From positions 47,995,160 to 48,059,159 of the forward strand of contig CP141143.1 of NCBI GenBank assembly GCA_035235625.1: a stretch of 64,000 nucleotides of DNA, given 5' to 3'. Below, piece after piece: positions 12,380-24,653 of the stretch. The DNA comes from Saururus chinensis (taxonomy: Eukaryota > Streptophyta > Magnoliopsida > Piperales > Saururaceae). The first letter of the stretch is position 1. Each line of letters starts with the position of its first letter. The notes below the pieces were generated by a model that ran no database searches, was not told the DNA's origin, and saw only the letters and a list, made by a program, of their open reading frames with translations. A program made the translations under genes and the position numbers.

Positions 12380-12770
12380 AGAATAAGGGGAGGTTCCGTC
12401 TTCCATCATCGGGGCACTACGAGGGAAGTGACCCCGAGTAGGGAAGGCTTTGTCTTCCACCGAAGGGCGATTTAGTGAGAGAAATATCCCCGTGTGTAGG
12501 GGAGGTTATGTCTGTAGTCTTTGGTCATGGAAAGAGAAAAGTGTCTCTGGGTAGGGGAGGTTCTGTCCGCCGTCTATGGGCACAGGAAGTGTGAAGTGTC
12601 TTGGTCTAGGGGAGGTTCTGTCCATCACCAATGGGAACGGAAAGTGAAAAGTATCTCCGGGTAAGGGGTAGTTCTATCTACCACCTTTGACGTAATGAAA
12701 AAGATGTTCCTTAGTTAGAAGAGGTCCTGCCCACCATCTTCGAACCTAAAAGGGAGTACGCCCTGAGGAA
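12380..12770 (+). repeat. 55-bp tandem repeat, about seven units, in the LARD LTR
   Basis: GGGGAGGTTCTGTCC-like cores occur near 12388, 12440, 12498, 12553, 12607, 12663 and 12717, separated by 52-58 bases. Each unit also has a GGAAAGTGAAAAGTGTC-like part. The first bases of the window lie in the last unit of the partner LTR. Confidence 0.75.
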
Positions 12771-13587
12771 ACGAGTAACTCTGAACGTTGCTACTTCCTG
12801 AACTGTAGGGGAGTGAGCTTTTCTGACCGTCTAATTTAATATAATTTATATGCATGCACATCTTAATTAGTAGTATTATTATACTAATTAAGATATATGA
12901 TGCGCTATGATCTAGTAGATTATGATATATTCTGCTCAGATTTGCTCTGGAATACTCTATTTAATCTGATATGCTCCGATCTTATCTGATATGATATGTT
13001 ATGGTCAGATAAAATCTGTTATTGTTTGATGTGGTCTGATATGATTCGATCTACTATGTTTTGCAATTTACTACCGTTGTGTGATAGAGAGATGCATGTG
13101 ATTTAAATAATCTTCTGCTCATAGAGTGAGATATGTATTTTTACTAATTTATGAGCTTCCGTTCGACTCTATTTTTTATGAGATCTTTGTCCAATTCCGA
13201 ATGATTTATTCAGATATATGAATATACGTATTTTAATGTATATGATTTTATGATGAGTGATGCATGTTATTGCCAATAGGCAGAACTACGTTTAGATCAG
13301 ATCATATTGGAATAACATCAAAGATGGTATTTAATACATACAGAGGTAACCAACAGTATGATAATGTTGGCCCGATCCAAATTAGTTATAAAATTAGGTT
13401 TTTTCTAGCCTACACACAATGAGGCATTAAAGCTCCGCAGTGCGTAAGGGAAAGTTATGACTCTTGCACATAGTTAGCCACTCTTGGTCGGTCTTTGTTT
13501 TAATTTTTTTTGTCAAATTTACTAAACTACAATTTTGTTTTTGAATAACCCTTGGTCCGGTTCAGGTTTCCGGGTTGGGGTGTTACA

Positions 13588-14340
13588 TAAGGATCCAATC
13601 TGGTCGGGGACACACCACTCTAGGTTCTCCATCCACCCGGGGGAAACAAAGATATATCATGATATGAAGAGGACTTTTTGGTGGAGTGGTATGAAGAGAG
13701 ACATTGCTTCATTTGTGTCTAAGTGTCTTATTTGTCAACAAGTTAAGGCGGAGCATCGTCATGTAGGTGGTTTGCTACAACCCCTTCCTATTCCGGAGTG
13801 GAAGTGGGAGAATGTGGCTGTTGACTTTGTTTGTGGGTCATTGTTGAGCAACTCACCAAGTCCGTGCTCTTTCTTGCGATAAGGATGACCACTTCCCTAG
13901 TTGTGCTGGTTGCCTTGTATGTGAAGGAGGTTGTGCTGATTTTGGCAAGAGTTTTCATAACGCCTTGGATACATCATTGCATCTTAGCTCAGCCTTTTAT
14001 TCCTAGACCGATGAGCAATATGAGAGGAACATCCAAAAACTCGAGGACATGCTTTGGGCATGTATACATGAGTGGAAAGGCAGTTGAGAGCAGCACCTAC
14101 CTTTGGTGGAGTTTGCTTATAATAACAATTTCCAAGCGAACATTAAGATGACACCTTTTGTGGCACTCTATGGGCGACCATGTCGATCTCCCCTTTGTGG
14201 GAGTGAGGTCAAGGAACATCTTCTTACTGGTCTTGATCTTGTGCAACAATCGGTGGAGAAGATCCTACTCATTCAGGAGAGGTTGTAAACAACCCAGTCG
14301 GCAGAAGAGCTATGCTGACAAACAATGACGAGACTTAGGA
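13588..14340 (+). pseudogene. Ty3/gypsy integrase fragment (broken)
   Basis: The translated pieces match gypsy integrase in order. First comes the H2C2 zinc-binding part (HHSRFSIHPG, then KCLICQQVKAEH), then the LLQPLPIPEWKWENVAVDF junction, the core-domain WVIVxxLTKS segment, and the EFAYNNNFQANI ... ALYGRPCRSP and SRQKSYAD segments. It is a fossil with several breaks and no longer encodes an integrase. The closest group by eye is Tekay/Del-type chromoviruses. The LARD-like element abuts its left side and a minus-strand LTR relic its right side. Confidence 0.8.
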
Positions 14341-16687
14341 AACCATTCTAAACCCTATCTTGCTCATCAATAAGCCAGTATTCGGAATGACTATCCCAAA
14401 CCCTATCAGTCCCTTCTAGACTGGGGTTGAAACTCGAAATTGCCATTGGTTCATCAACCAATGCAAATCACTAGGTCCAAGGCTTTGTTCATTCTATGAA
14501 CTAGTCCTAGACCTCTCTGATGTATTTTAGTCTTAATCTTGATTAGGTATTCTCATCCAATCCAAAGCTATCTAACCTCCATGATTAATCTTTCATTAAT
14601 CTTAAATTATTATCACAATATTCATAGCAAATATTAAAACAATGAACAACATAAACAATATAGACCCTTACAAATCCAAGCAAATCATTATATCAAGAAT
14701 CAAACTCAATAATGATATTAGAGATGTTCAAGCTATTAAAATTGGTCATAATGTACCTAAGGTCATTAAGGTAATTATCTCACATTGGACCTAGTCCTCT
14801 ATGCTCTCGGGTAAGTCTTTATCCTCTCAAAAGGTTTCAGTATCATATTGGCCCGTTAATTTCATTCACGCAAATGTGGGCTAGTCCGCTCATAGGGGTA
14901 TTTCTATCATTTTGTTTAGGGCTTCCCTGAACCCTAATGAGTCAAAAATTAATCTTAGGGGTACACCTTGACATTATGAACCCGAGGTAATTTTATTGCT
15001 ATTGAACAGGGTTGTAAACCCCTTGAACCGACCCTAGTTCAATTAACTATCTTACCTTAACCCTAGGCGTAAAAAAGTTAAATATCTATTTATTGTGATT
15101 TTTCCCAACTTGTGGTTGGTCCAAATTTAGGATACACATCAAAATCTCACTGAGATTTTTCTCAATTTTCAAATCCACGCATAGGCCTTTAAACCGGAGC
15201 CCCTAAGTCTTGTCATTAATCATTATTTTACACTTAAGCTCCTAAGGGTAAATTGGTCATTTTAAAGCCTTTAGGATATTTCCCAAGTCTGAAACTTGAT
15301 CAAAACACTCAGCATACTCTCATAGTCATTTGTAATTTTTTTTCAAAATTTTGTAACTATTCTAACTCATTGAATTGGACCCAGTTCAAAAAGTATTTTT
15401 GTTTTATTTTTTTATGTTGATCCGGACGGGGGATTAAATTCCCTGGTCCAGCAGTCGTCTCCCATCACAGAGATGACACCTAAAATGGTAGCAGCTAGAC
15501 TTGAAGGCCAGCTACCTCCGGAAGCCAGGATTTCCCCAAATTTCTTGCATGGCCGGAAGTCGAAAAAAAGAGAGAATATGGTGGCGACAGGCAGCGAACT
15601 CTGCCGGAAAGGGTCGAGGACTGAGGCAACAACCTCCATCCCTCCGATCTCCTTCAAGGGGCTTTGTGGATAATTTCTTCGGAAAGAGGAGTAGGGAGGG
15701 CAGCTTCGTTTCTAATCACTGGCAAGGTCTCCGCCTCAAGCTAACGGACTAATAGAGGGGCAAAGGTTGGAGCTTTGCTTCTCCACCGTAACTGAAACCT
15801 CAACCGCCAAAGGTTTCCCAGCCTAGCACACACTGAACAGTGCTAGGGTGAGTCCATGATGGCCCTCCTTGGGTGTGTGCGGCTATCCAAGACAGCAAAA
15901 ACAATGTGGAAATCAATTAGCACTAGCATCCACTGAGCTATCCTGCCGTTTGGATATGAGCATGGCCTAGAAGATGGCGGCGGTGCATGTTGCCAAAGAA
16001 GACGATTGACAGCAAAATTAAAAGTGGAACAGGAAATGCATCCCTCTTCTAGCTGGTCTGCCTATACCCACGATTGCGACCCACCGGTGATGGTGGCTAG
16101 CCAACAGTCGACGATGTTATTAAAACAATAATTAGTGGGTTTAAATACCCAACTCTAATTAATTTAAACAACTTTAACGCCTACAAATGTTAAAGAAAAC
16201 TTATATTTATCTTACAATCCTACCTCAAACCTCCATGGCCACTTCCTCTCTCCTCCCCTCCGGGCTAAAAAGCTCCCCCAATTATGCCTTTTTATATGCA
16301 TGAGGATTAGGGTTCCTAATCCCCCTAGAAGTTGAGCCAAACCTCCTCACTTAGGCAACCTAATTGGGCCTCTAAAAATTAATTTCTTAACTTTAATTAA
16401 GTGGGCCCGCAAGACGACTTAAACAGGCCAAATACAAGTCTAAATTGGGTAAACTAGCCTATTACGATATGTTCAACTTCGAATAGTCAAATATCCCTCA
16501 TCCAAACTCCGATTTGCTCGTTCTTCATGGTGTTTTGATGCTCTTTCTATCTACTTTCTAACCACATTAGTATCCACCATAAATTATATCTATTGAGAAA
16601 GTTATTCTCATGATAATGTCAAGGGGTCAAATACCCTATTTTCCATGTGTTTAATTTTTAAAACCTAGGAAATTTTGGGATATTACA
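14341..16687 (-). mobile_element. 3' LTR relic related to family A, minus orientation
   Basis: From about 14400 the sequence follows the inverted solo LTR from about 7100 onward, for example TTCATCAACCAATGCAAATC and GAACTAGTCCTAGACC, but more diverged. It ends AAATTTTGGGATATTACA on the plus strand, so the LTR begins TGTAATATCCC on the minus strand. It is truncated. The segment at about 15420-16100 is its variable portion, with short open frames on both strands and no known domain. Confidence 0.7.
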
Positions 16688-16704
16688 TTCTTCCCCCCTT
16701 AAAA
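16688..16704 (-). other. Polypurine tract of the minus-strand family A relic
   Basis: TTCTTCCCCCCTTAAAA reads as a purine tract on the minus strand directly before the TGTAATATCCC LTR start. The next bases, TTGTGTCCTCGCAAT, match the reverse of the bases before the LARD polypurine tract at 11512-11535, so the two element families share this end. Confidence 0.8.
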
Positions 16705-17205
16705 TAATTGTGTCCTCGCAATTTGCCAAAGGCAATCTTAAATAAGTTTGGCCCTGAAGGGCACACTCACCCTCTCTAGGGTTCCGCACTAATCCCACTC
16801 GAACTTCACCTTCCACTACATAACTCATTTTAATGAATTAGTGCAGCGCAACGAATTTCAATGGTTCCACATTAGTACTCATGTCCCATGTTAAACTTGT
16901 ATAAGGGTTTCTCCTTTAGCCATTCCACAACCTTTCAGAAAAGCTTACCTTGGGATTATGAAACATAAAATTATACATCGCCCATCAACTCTAAGTTGGT
17001 TATAATTTCCATATGACTTTAGACTTGCAATTAAAGGAAGACCTTAGCTACCAACGGTCATGGCCGAGATTATTAAGTGCCTTTTTAAATAACATTAACA
17101 GTAAGTTGCAAGAAATGTTTTTCTTTAAAATAAAAAAACCATTCGATTAAATATCTAGGTCATCATAATGAGGGGGTTCACAAATACAGATATCAAATCT
17201 TATAA
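16705..17205 (-). mobile_element. Short interior and 5' LTR stub of the same relic
   Basis: About 350 bases (16705-17055) of interior have no recognisable coding part. Then 17056-17205 matches the start of the inverted solo LTR at 5951-6110 (TTTTTAAATA ... CACAAATACAGATATCAAAT), which is the 3' end of a minus-oriented LTR. At the junction the minus strand reads TTGGTAGCTAAGG, which begins like a methionine-tRNA primer site. The stub stops where the next LTR begins. Confidence 0.55.
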
Positions 17206-20200
17206 TATTGGTGTTAATCAGCCGGTTTATCTTATTTGATATTAAAGATGGTTAACAATGGTTTTAATCAATGTTTTCTTCATTTTATTGGTTTTGTGCT
17301 AAACTAAGTGTATCCAATTTTTTCTAGAATTTTTGGATAATTTTCCAAAAAGGTAGGGCGAGGGTCACACTGTGGGCCCCACGTTCGTAATTTGGGCTGA
17401 TAGGTCCTACTAGACTCAAAACTTGATTGATTTCATCATTAAAGTATTTTAAAAATTTTGAACTTCATTTTAAACAATAAATGAGCAAATTACCCATTTT
17501 TAGTATAAAATTCTATTTGTATTGCAATTTTTAATTTGCAAACCCTATGACTTATTATAAATAGAAAACTCCAGCTTCATTCCCATTTGGTAAAGGCTGA
17601 GATCTAGGAGGCTGAGATGCCCTAATCCCCATTCCATAAGAGGAATGGTCTTGATTTTCCCATTAATCTCTTAGGGTTTTGCCTAATCTATCATAATCCA
17701 ATCTTTTAAAAGGATGAATCTTGTTTTACACTACTATAATTTCTGATTTTAATCTATATTTCAAACCTCTAATGAGGGATTTTAATTTTTAAGCAAAGAA
17801 AACCCTAGATCTATAGGTTTTCAAGTAATTTAAGTTTAGATAATCGGATTTATTAAGGTATTAACTAAACCCTAAATGTGGGTTGGGATTTGAGGAGATT
17901 CAAGCTTCGATTTTGGACCAATATCTCACTGAAGTTAAAGGTTCTTATTCCAAATGGGTGTATGTTTCAGGTTTGAAGTTTGGCATGATTTATGTGGGTT
18001 TTGTTTGATGTTAAGCTTTAATGGTGGGTTAAGTAAAGCATGATCTTTTATTGATTTCTTGTGGTTTAGTTGATAAATGACTGGATCTATCATTTTCGTA
18101 GCCTATATTTCAATATTGTGATGTTTGGAAGTGAGATTTGAATATTAATGTCAATTTTGGGTTCGCAAGGTTGAAGACGAACCAGGGTTTACTGTACATC
18201 AGTTCGAATGGCCCCGTAGGCAATGGAATGGCCAAACGACAATTTTTCCATTTTGAGTATTTTTGTTCATTTTCATGTTCTTCTTCTTAAATCTCATTTA
18301 TTATGATTATGATGAGTGATTTTTACTTATAAATGCTACTATGAGGACATGAATATTACCTTGTAAGTCATGATGTTGTTCAAGTATGACATTGGTTACA
18401 TGTTATAGAATTGTGGCATGTAATTATTCTTATCCTAAATTCAAGTTGAGTGATTTTACATGTTTTATTTAGGATTCTAGCAAGTTTAAAGCATGAGAAT
18501 GGACTTGTATGCTTTTACATATCATGCTAGATTATGGCTGAATTATATTTTCATGTTTAGCTTAAGAGTAGTGATGAGTATGCCTAAGACTAGCATGAGG
18601 TTGTAATTGACTTAGACTTGTGTTTTTTGATGGTTTTCATCTATGACTATAGTAAGGAGGAACCATGATAAAATCATGAGAGCATGTGTGTAATATGATG
18701 ATGTTTTGCACATGATGCATATGTCTATGCTTAGAATTGAATGCAACTATTATGTACACACACTTGTAGAGGTAAATGTGGTGATTATTTGACACATATG
18801 GCTTAAGAATGATGCACATAAGGACTGACTGGAGCACGTCACATGTATTCAGATTCATGTAGTATTGCTCACATATATGCCATGTTGCATGCATCATGAA
18901 AATGATTTACGAATGAGATTTATCGAGATTAGCCGTGATTAATCAATTAAATGCATTTGGGTGATATTGCTTGCCAGATTAATTGATCGATGGCTTATCG
19001 AATTGGTTGGGTCCAAAAGGTCATAATTTTGTTTTGAGTTCCTATTTCGAACACAGTTCCTCCCGGGGTTGAGTTGAGATGAGTTATTGCAGATGAGATT
19101 AATTTATTGAGTCATCTAGACCTTGAGAATCTAGTATGGTATTCCCTTGTGCATCAACTACCATGTGTTCTAGGTTTCCTTCAAGGAAATCTGACTCTCC
19201 CCCGCAAGAGATGTCCAAGGTGAATACACTACTCTAGGTTTCCGTGAGAAGATCAGACATTCCTGGCTAGGACTGTTTAGGGTGAGCAGACTGCTCTAGG
19301 TTTTCTGTGAGGAATCAGACCTTCCTTTTTAGATTGTCTAGGGTGGGGCTGACTACCCCAATGCCCTAGGTTTCCTTATAGTTAATTGGACTATGTCCAT
19401 GGTGGGCGGTATGATTGAGATTTCTCTCCATGATGGAGACATTCACCATTGTTAATAATGCATGTGTATGTGATATTACACCCAGTTACACATGTTGTGT
19501 AGAGATTATTTAGATTATGTGACACGTGGATATATTTTATTATGCATGACATGGCTAGTGTGTTAGAGACACTTTTCATGCAGGGTGAATTCTTATGATT
19601 GAGAATAATTATGCATGACTGTGGTTAGTGTGTTGGAGATACTTTTCATGTAAGATGATTACTTATGATTTGAGTATGGTTATGCATGACTATGGATAGT
19701 GTTTAAGACACTCTTATGCAGGATGGATGTAAGCATTGAGAATTGTGCTTAGAAATTAGATGATATTTTGATATGTCATGTGTGCCGGATTGTGTGTGAA
19801 ATGCCTATGATGATTTCGGATTTATCGTCTCGAAGTATAAAAACCTTGCTGATTATTTTAACTCACCCCTCTTTCTCGTGTGTTTCTATTTTGGGGCTGC
19901 ATGGTGTGACATGTAGGCGACCAAGACTCCCTCTATGAGGAGTGATTGGTGGGTGGTCTGGAGTAGGTGAGGGTGCCTAGAGGCCCTATTTTCCTTCCTT
20001 GTTTATGCAGCTTGTTATTTGGAGTTTTATGTCTTGATGACTTTATCATATACTTTGTTCACTATTGTGGCCTTAGACTCATGTTGACATTATGTCTTAA
20101 GCCCTTTGAGGAGGTTTATTAACTTAAGGATGTGGGTACTTGTTGGGAACTAAGTATGATTATGTTGTCCTTTATTTGTCCTTGTACAAAGTAAATGAGG

Positions 20201-20336
20201 TGTGCTACTTCGTGCTATTTTACCCGTTTAATAGGTTAAGTCTTTTGCATAAAAAAAATCTTTCGTTGTCCCTTTGCGCATTGACCTTCTCTTAGACCGG
20301 GTCCAGCTTAGATTGGGCTGGTACCGGGGCATGACA
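17206..20336 (+). mobile_element. LTR of family B, plus orientation
   Basis: From about 17210 the sequence aligns with the reverse complement of the solo LTR at 25581-29000 (for example TTAATCAGCCGG and TGGGCCCCACG), and it ends GGGGCATGACA. A TATAAATAG box lies near 17557. The interior includes a run of diverged copies of a CTAGGTTTCC(T/G)TGAG motif (19150-19390) and repeated ATGCATGACATGG-type units (19540-19730). It is longer than the minus copy, which lacks about 1 kb of the middle. No flanking target duplication was found and the first ~60 bases of the family are absent. Confidence 0.72.
19150..19740 (+). repeat. Short degenerate tandem repeats inside family B LTR
   Basis: Four CTAGGTTT(C)C-GTGAGGAATCAGAC-like units recur about 60-70 bases apart (19165, 19234, 19296, 19366). 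They are followed by three units containing ATTATGCATGAC(A/T)(T/G)GG(C/T)TAGTGTGTTAGAGACACTTTT-type sequence about 70 bases apart (19537, 19607, 19678). Open frames across these repeats are not genes. Confidence 0.55.
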
Positions 20337-23330
20337 AGTTCGCTTCACTATCCCAAGACAGTTTCATGAGATTTTAAATTCACCTTCTTTGCCACCGTTG
20401 TTAAATTTTAATTGTTTACTCGCTAGTGCATGAATCTATAGTAGTTAAGTGGATAAATCGAGTGTCGATCCTACAGAGACTTGAAATTGGAAAACCAAAT
20501 TTGATCTAAATTAAGTAAACTCTAATATAGTTATCAAATATAAAGATAATGACTTGACTAAATTAACTAACAAAAGAAAATAAGACTTCAAAGGCAATTA
20601 AATTATCTAAATTAAAATTCTAAAGCTTTGATCTAAGAATAAGAAAGCAATGCAAAATAAATAAAACAATATCAAATAAACAAAATACTAAGGCATAAGA
20701 ATCCATATTCATTAAATCATAGAACTCATAAGTACGATCATTAATCATTTTTTCACATTCATCTCATAATAATCTAGAATTCAACCTTCGTTATTATGAA
20801 AAATATCTTCATTAAGCTCTCATGTATAACAAAAAAAATACATTGTTCCTCCTCACTTCAACGGATTGAAATCATGTCATTAATTGTATCCACAATTTAC
20901 AAATGACAACTAATACCAATTTCAATAATCAACAAGACCAAACCAAGTAAAAAACTAATGAGAACCAATTTAAATCATGAGAGAAGCATGACTAAACTCA
21001 TATCCAAATCAATCTCATCAATTAAAAAGGTAGAAATAATTAACATCAAATCCACCATTAAGAAAAATTAATCAAGTCTCATAATCATAAAATTCTATAA
21101 TTTAATGAAGATTCATCCAAGCCCTAACAAAGATTTTTAGCTACTCATTGACCTAAAAAATAAATTTTCATTAGAACAATTGAGAAGTAGCGTACAAGAT
21201 GTGAAAAAGACAAAAAAATTTCTTCTTTGCTCCTCCAGTTGTGGGACTTCAATTTCTTTCAAGCTCTCTTTCTGCCCTTTTCTGGAGGATGGAATGGATT
21301 GCTTCTTCACGTCCTGGCCTTCCCGTTTCTACACATTCTTCCAATAGGAAACTTCCTCTTCACTTCAAACTTCCATCTTTAGCACGCTTCTTCACCTCCC
21401 AGTTTCAACTTCTCCTGGACTTCGTAATCTCGGCAATGTCCATGAATGGCAGACTGATCTTCTTCTCTTTCATTCCTTCTTCTTCACAGTTCAATCAAAC
21501 TCTAAGCTTTACAATATGTAAAATAAACTTGATCATACATCAACAGACACTAAGCATTCTAACCAAATTAAAGTAGACTACTCAAAAATTTCCTGAATAG
21601 CCCATTTTCCAGTTTAGTTTTCTTCTCTGTTCATTAAGCTCTTCTATTCCTATCCATATATGTTTCTAATGTGTCTACAACTCCAGAAAGTTGTCCAAAT
21701 CACTTGTAAGCATGTCAAAAGTATTAAGAATTATTTCGAACCTCATCCATATACATCGGGAAGCATGCATCACCTAAAACACATAAACAATCATATTCCA
21801 AGCGTGTAAGACATGTAGAACACTAATTTTATTCAAATACACTCCAAAACAATTAACATCATCCAAATTATCTAATAATTAAATCACACTACTAATATCT
21901 ATTTTAACATAAATAAACTCTAAATAATCCTTAACCTAATCATATACTAGAAAATAAGGTAAATAGGCATCTAAAATGTATAAAAATCATGCATATCAAC
22001 CATCACCTTCTCTTCCTCTTTTCTTCTGCCACCCCCTCCTCTTCTTTTCCTTCTCTCCTCCTCCATCTCTTCCTTTTCTTCCTATTGCCCCCCTCCTTTT
22101 TCTCCTCCCTCCCCTCTCTCCCCTATTCTTTCTACCTTTCTCTCCTCCTCTCTATCCTCTTCCCCTTTTCCTCCACACTAGCCTCCTCTTCCTCCCTGTA
22201 GGAGTATAACAAGACCAGTTATGAATTAGTCATTGGAGTTATTAAAATTTTGAACTTTTTATCTATAAGCTAAAATCTTAAAAAATCAACCCATAAAAAT
22301 GTTGAACTACTCATACTAATTGTTGAAAGTCTACAGTCGAGAGTCAATAATCAGATTCGTTACAATAAAGGGGCTATAAGATAATATTATGTGTGAAAAT
22401 GTCTATGTAAGTGTTTACAATGAACTATGTTAACAAACTACATAGATAAAATGAAAAATAAAGCAAAATTTAAACACGCGACTATCAACTATCGGCCGTT
22501 TCGACTATCGACTGTCACACATCAGTAAAAGATTGTCAATGTCAGAGAAGATTATTCTCACTTCAAGTGCCGAAGAAGAAGGTAGTCTCCGGCCCTATGC
22601 ATTATGAAAGTCGAAAGTCGGGACATTAGACAACTGATAGTCGATGTGAAAGCCGATAGTCAAGAGTCAACACAACAAAAGTCACATGTCTAAATTTTGC
22701 TTTATTTTTTACTTTTTTTATGTAGTTTATTGAAAATACTTACAGAGACATTATCACTCATAATATTGTTTTATATCCCCTTTATTGCAATAAATCTTAT
22801 TGTTAGCTGTCGACTGTCAATACGAGGATTGGGTTAAAAATAGAGGAAGCTTAGAATTAAGTACAAATAAAACCCACACTTGGTTTCGAGTAGTTTAACA
22901 TGTTTATGGATTCATTTTTTAAGATTTGAGTTGCGGATAAAAATATAAAATTTTAATAGCACTACTGACTAGTTTATACCTAGTCTTGTTAGATCAATAG
23001 GGAGGAAATGAAGGTGACAAAGGAGGAAAAGGGGAGGAGGATAGAGAGGAGGAGACGAGGGAGAGGAGCAAGAGGAGGAGGGGGAGAGAAGGAAAAAGAA
23101 GAGGAGGAGAGGATAGAGAGAAAGAGGAGTGGAGGGAGAGAGGAGCAAGAGGAGTAGGAGGGGGACGAGAGAACAAAAAAGAAGAGGATGAGGTGGTAAA
23201 AGATGGGAGGAAGAGAAGGTGGCGTGGCTGAGAATGTGAAGGTAAAATCACATGAAACAGAGCCAATGGAAAAGATGATGGAATTAGTAGTGGAGGCAAC
23301 AGAACCGGCAGAGGTAGCGAAGCCGAAGCA
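20337..23330. mobile_element. Foldback-type DNA element with long CT/GA-rich inverted arms
   Basis: The left arm (20337-20398 and 21999-22530) and right arm (about 22605-23310) are inverted copies of each other over about 600 bases. Paired landmarks are TTTCATGAGATTTTAAATTCACC with its partner near 23245, the CT-rich run 22005-22200 with the GA-rich run 22994-23230, and TAAAATTTTGAACTTTTTAT near 22245 with its partner near 22950. The centre (22480-22680) holds repeated GACTATCGACTGTC-like motifs. There is no transposase, so it is non-autonomous, of foldback or long-TIR Mutator type. A 1.6-kb solo LTR splits the left arm. Frames such as 21976-22209 and 22994-23299 are low-complexity artefacts. 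Confidence 0.65.
20399..21998 (-). mobile_element. Solo LTR-like insertion, 1.6 kb, minus orientation
   Basis: It interrupts the left arm of the foldback element. On the minus strand it begins TGATATGCATGATTTTT and ends ATTTAACA, TG...CA ends, and is flanked by ACCGT at 20394-20398 and ACCAT at 21999-22003, a target duplication with one mismatch. The 3' side contains the GAGTGTCGATCCTACAGAGAC motif that also appears, as GTTGATCCACAGGGA, in the solo LTR at 26393-27780, so the two are of related type. No coding capacity is seen; a 111-codon frame at 21241-21576 is unassigned. Confidence 0.6.
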
Positions 23331-24190
23331 GGTGGTGGTGAAAATAAGAAATAGTGGGTGAAGTTAAAAGGTAAGTAATGAGAAATATGTAATTTAGATC
23401 ATTCATGCTACATGTGTGGAGACATTTTGTGTATTACTTGAAAGTTGGAGGTATTTTGTGTAATACATTGTATTCAATGGCCATTTTGGCAAATTCCTCT
23501 AATTTAAATTGTTGGGTACTTTAAAAAAGGTACCATAAGTTTATTTTTCCTTCTTTTAGATGTGGGTTTCACCATTTAATAAAAATAACTATGTTATCCA
23601 ATTGTAGCAATTAATATTGGACAAAGGGAATACTATAAGTAAATTGAGTAACAATAGAATTTTCATTTTCTGACTATATCATCTATGTTTTAAACCCTTA
23701 ATTCTTATTTTACTCATCCTTATACCTTTTAATACAAATTTGAGTTGGTATGTGATTTGAGGAAATTTAAGTAAAACTATTTATATTCTTTTAGATTGCA
23801 ACTACATGTCAACTTAATACCGATTGTTGATGTGAAATGGGCCCTGCTTTTTATGGTATGATTATTTTAATTTTGTAAGCCTATATCTTGAGCTCATGAA
23901 CTTGAATTTGTGCATTATTAGAATAGTTGAAATGATCTCCATGAACTCTATCAAATGAGATTGACATGACTATGTTATCTTGAACGTTTTTCTAGGTCCC
24001 ACACAGATAAAATACTTCTTGATAATAATCTTTATGTTGTATTTTTTCTATATTACACATGTTCATATTCACACATTTTTTATGCTAGAGGATTCGTCAA
24101 TATGCACTAAATATCATATCAAGCGTGTTTAGATACTCATGTATCCTATCTATTAGACTACCAATCTAATACACTTCCTAACTAAATTAG
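23331..24190. other. AT-rich stretch without recognisable features
   Basis: I see no convincing gene, repeat end or RNA here. It lies between the foldback element and a minus-strand copia LTR and may hold the decayed rest of either. Confidence 0.5.
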
Positions 24191-24199
24191 TTGGTATTT

Positions 24200-24642
24200 T
24201 CACATCAACCAATTATTAACCAGCTATACCTTAAACCATGTAATATGCAATAAATAAACAAATAAATACCATCAAACAATTCACACAGTTTTAGTATGGA
24301 AACCCAAAGTAGGATAAAAAAACTGTGGGACCATCTAGCCACTTAGAATTGCTGCATTATAGAATAAAGTTTAGTACAAGAATTACCTTTTCAAGGAACA
24401 ATCACTATCCAATAAAAAATTACACGATGACTTTGTCTCCACTCCACGCAAATCCAATTTTCATGGCACATTTCTTCTGTCTTCTATTGATTCATCAGTA
24501 CACATTTCTAAATCTTTTATTTTGCTTTGTCGTCATGTTTCTTGAGCAATATGAAATATAGCCTATGACTCAAATTATACATCAATTTGACATTATTTGA
24601 TTACCAAAGTTTATATAATACATAACATATATTCTAATAATG
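24200..24642 (-). repeat. Copia-type LTR relic, minus orientation
   Basis: On the minus strand a purine tract (CCAATGGGGGACA, 24641-24653) is followed by TTATTAGAATATATGTTATG, the usual start of a Ty1/copia LTR. Further on, GGGTTTCCATACTAAAACTGTG and TTTATTTATTGC resemble the transcribed part of plant copia LTRs. The left boundary is uncertain. Confidence 0.5.
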
Positions 24643-24653
24643 TCCCCCATTGG

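Larger units (their letters stand above)
1..13587 (+). mobile_element. Large non-autonomous LTR retrotransposon (LARD-like), left end beyond window
   Basis: The 885 bases at the left edge match the last part of 11553-13587, so these are the two direct LTRs of one element. A primer-binding-site-like sequence follows the left LTR and a purine tract precedes the right LTR, fixing plus orientation. The interior left after removing two inserted solo LTRs is about 3.4 kb and shows no gag or pol similarity in any frame. That is the hallmark of large retrotransposon derivatives, which rely on proteins from another element. The interior is instead built of degenerate tandem repeats and stem-loop units. 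The two LTRs differ at roughly 10-12 percent of positions by eye, so the insertion is old. Immediately right of it is a gypsy integrase fragment, so it probably landed in that older element. Confidence 0.8.
11553..13587 (+). repeat. 3' LTR of the LARD-like element, complete
   Basis: It starts TGTGACACCCC and ends GGGGTGTTACA, near-perfect inverted ends of a TG...CA LTR, total 2035 bp. It contains a TATA box at 12161 and a 55-bp tandem array at 12380-12770. Its last 884 bases match the left edge of the window. A 76-codon frame at 12211-12441 overlaps the tandem array and is probably not a gene. Confidence 0.9.

Noticed and set aside
21976-22209. Short plus frames in the CT-rich arm, and 22994-23299 minus in the GA-rich arm
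   Set aside because: They are low-complexity translations of the inverted polypyrimidine/polypurine arms of the foldback element.
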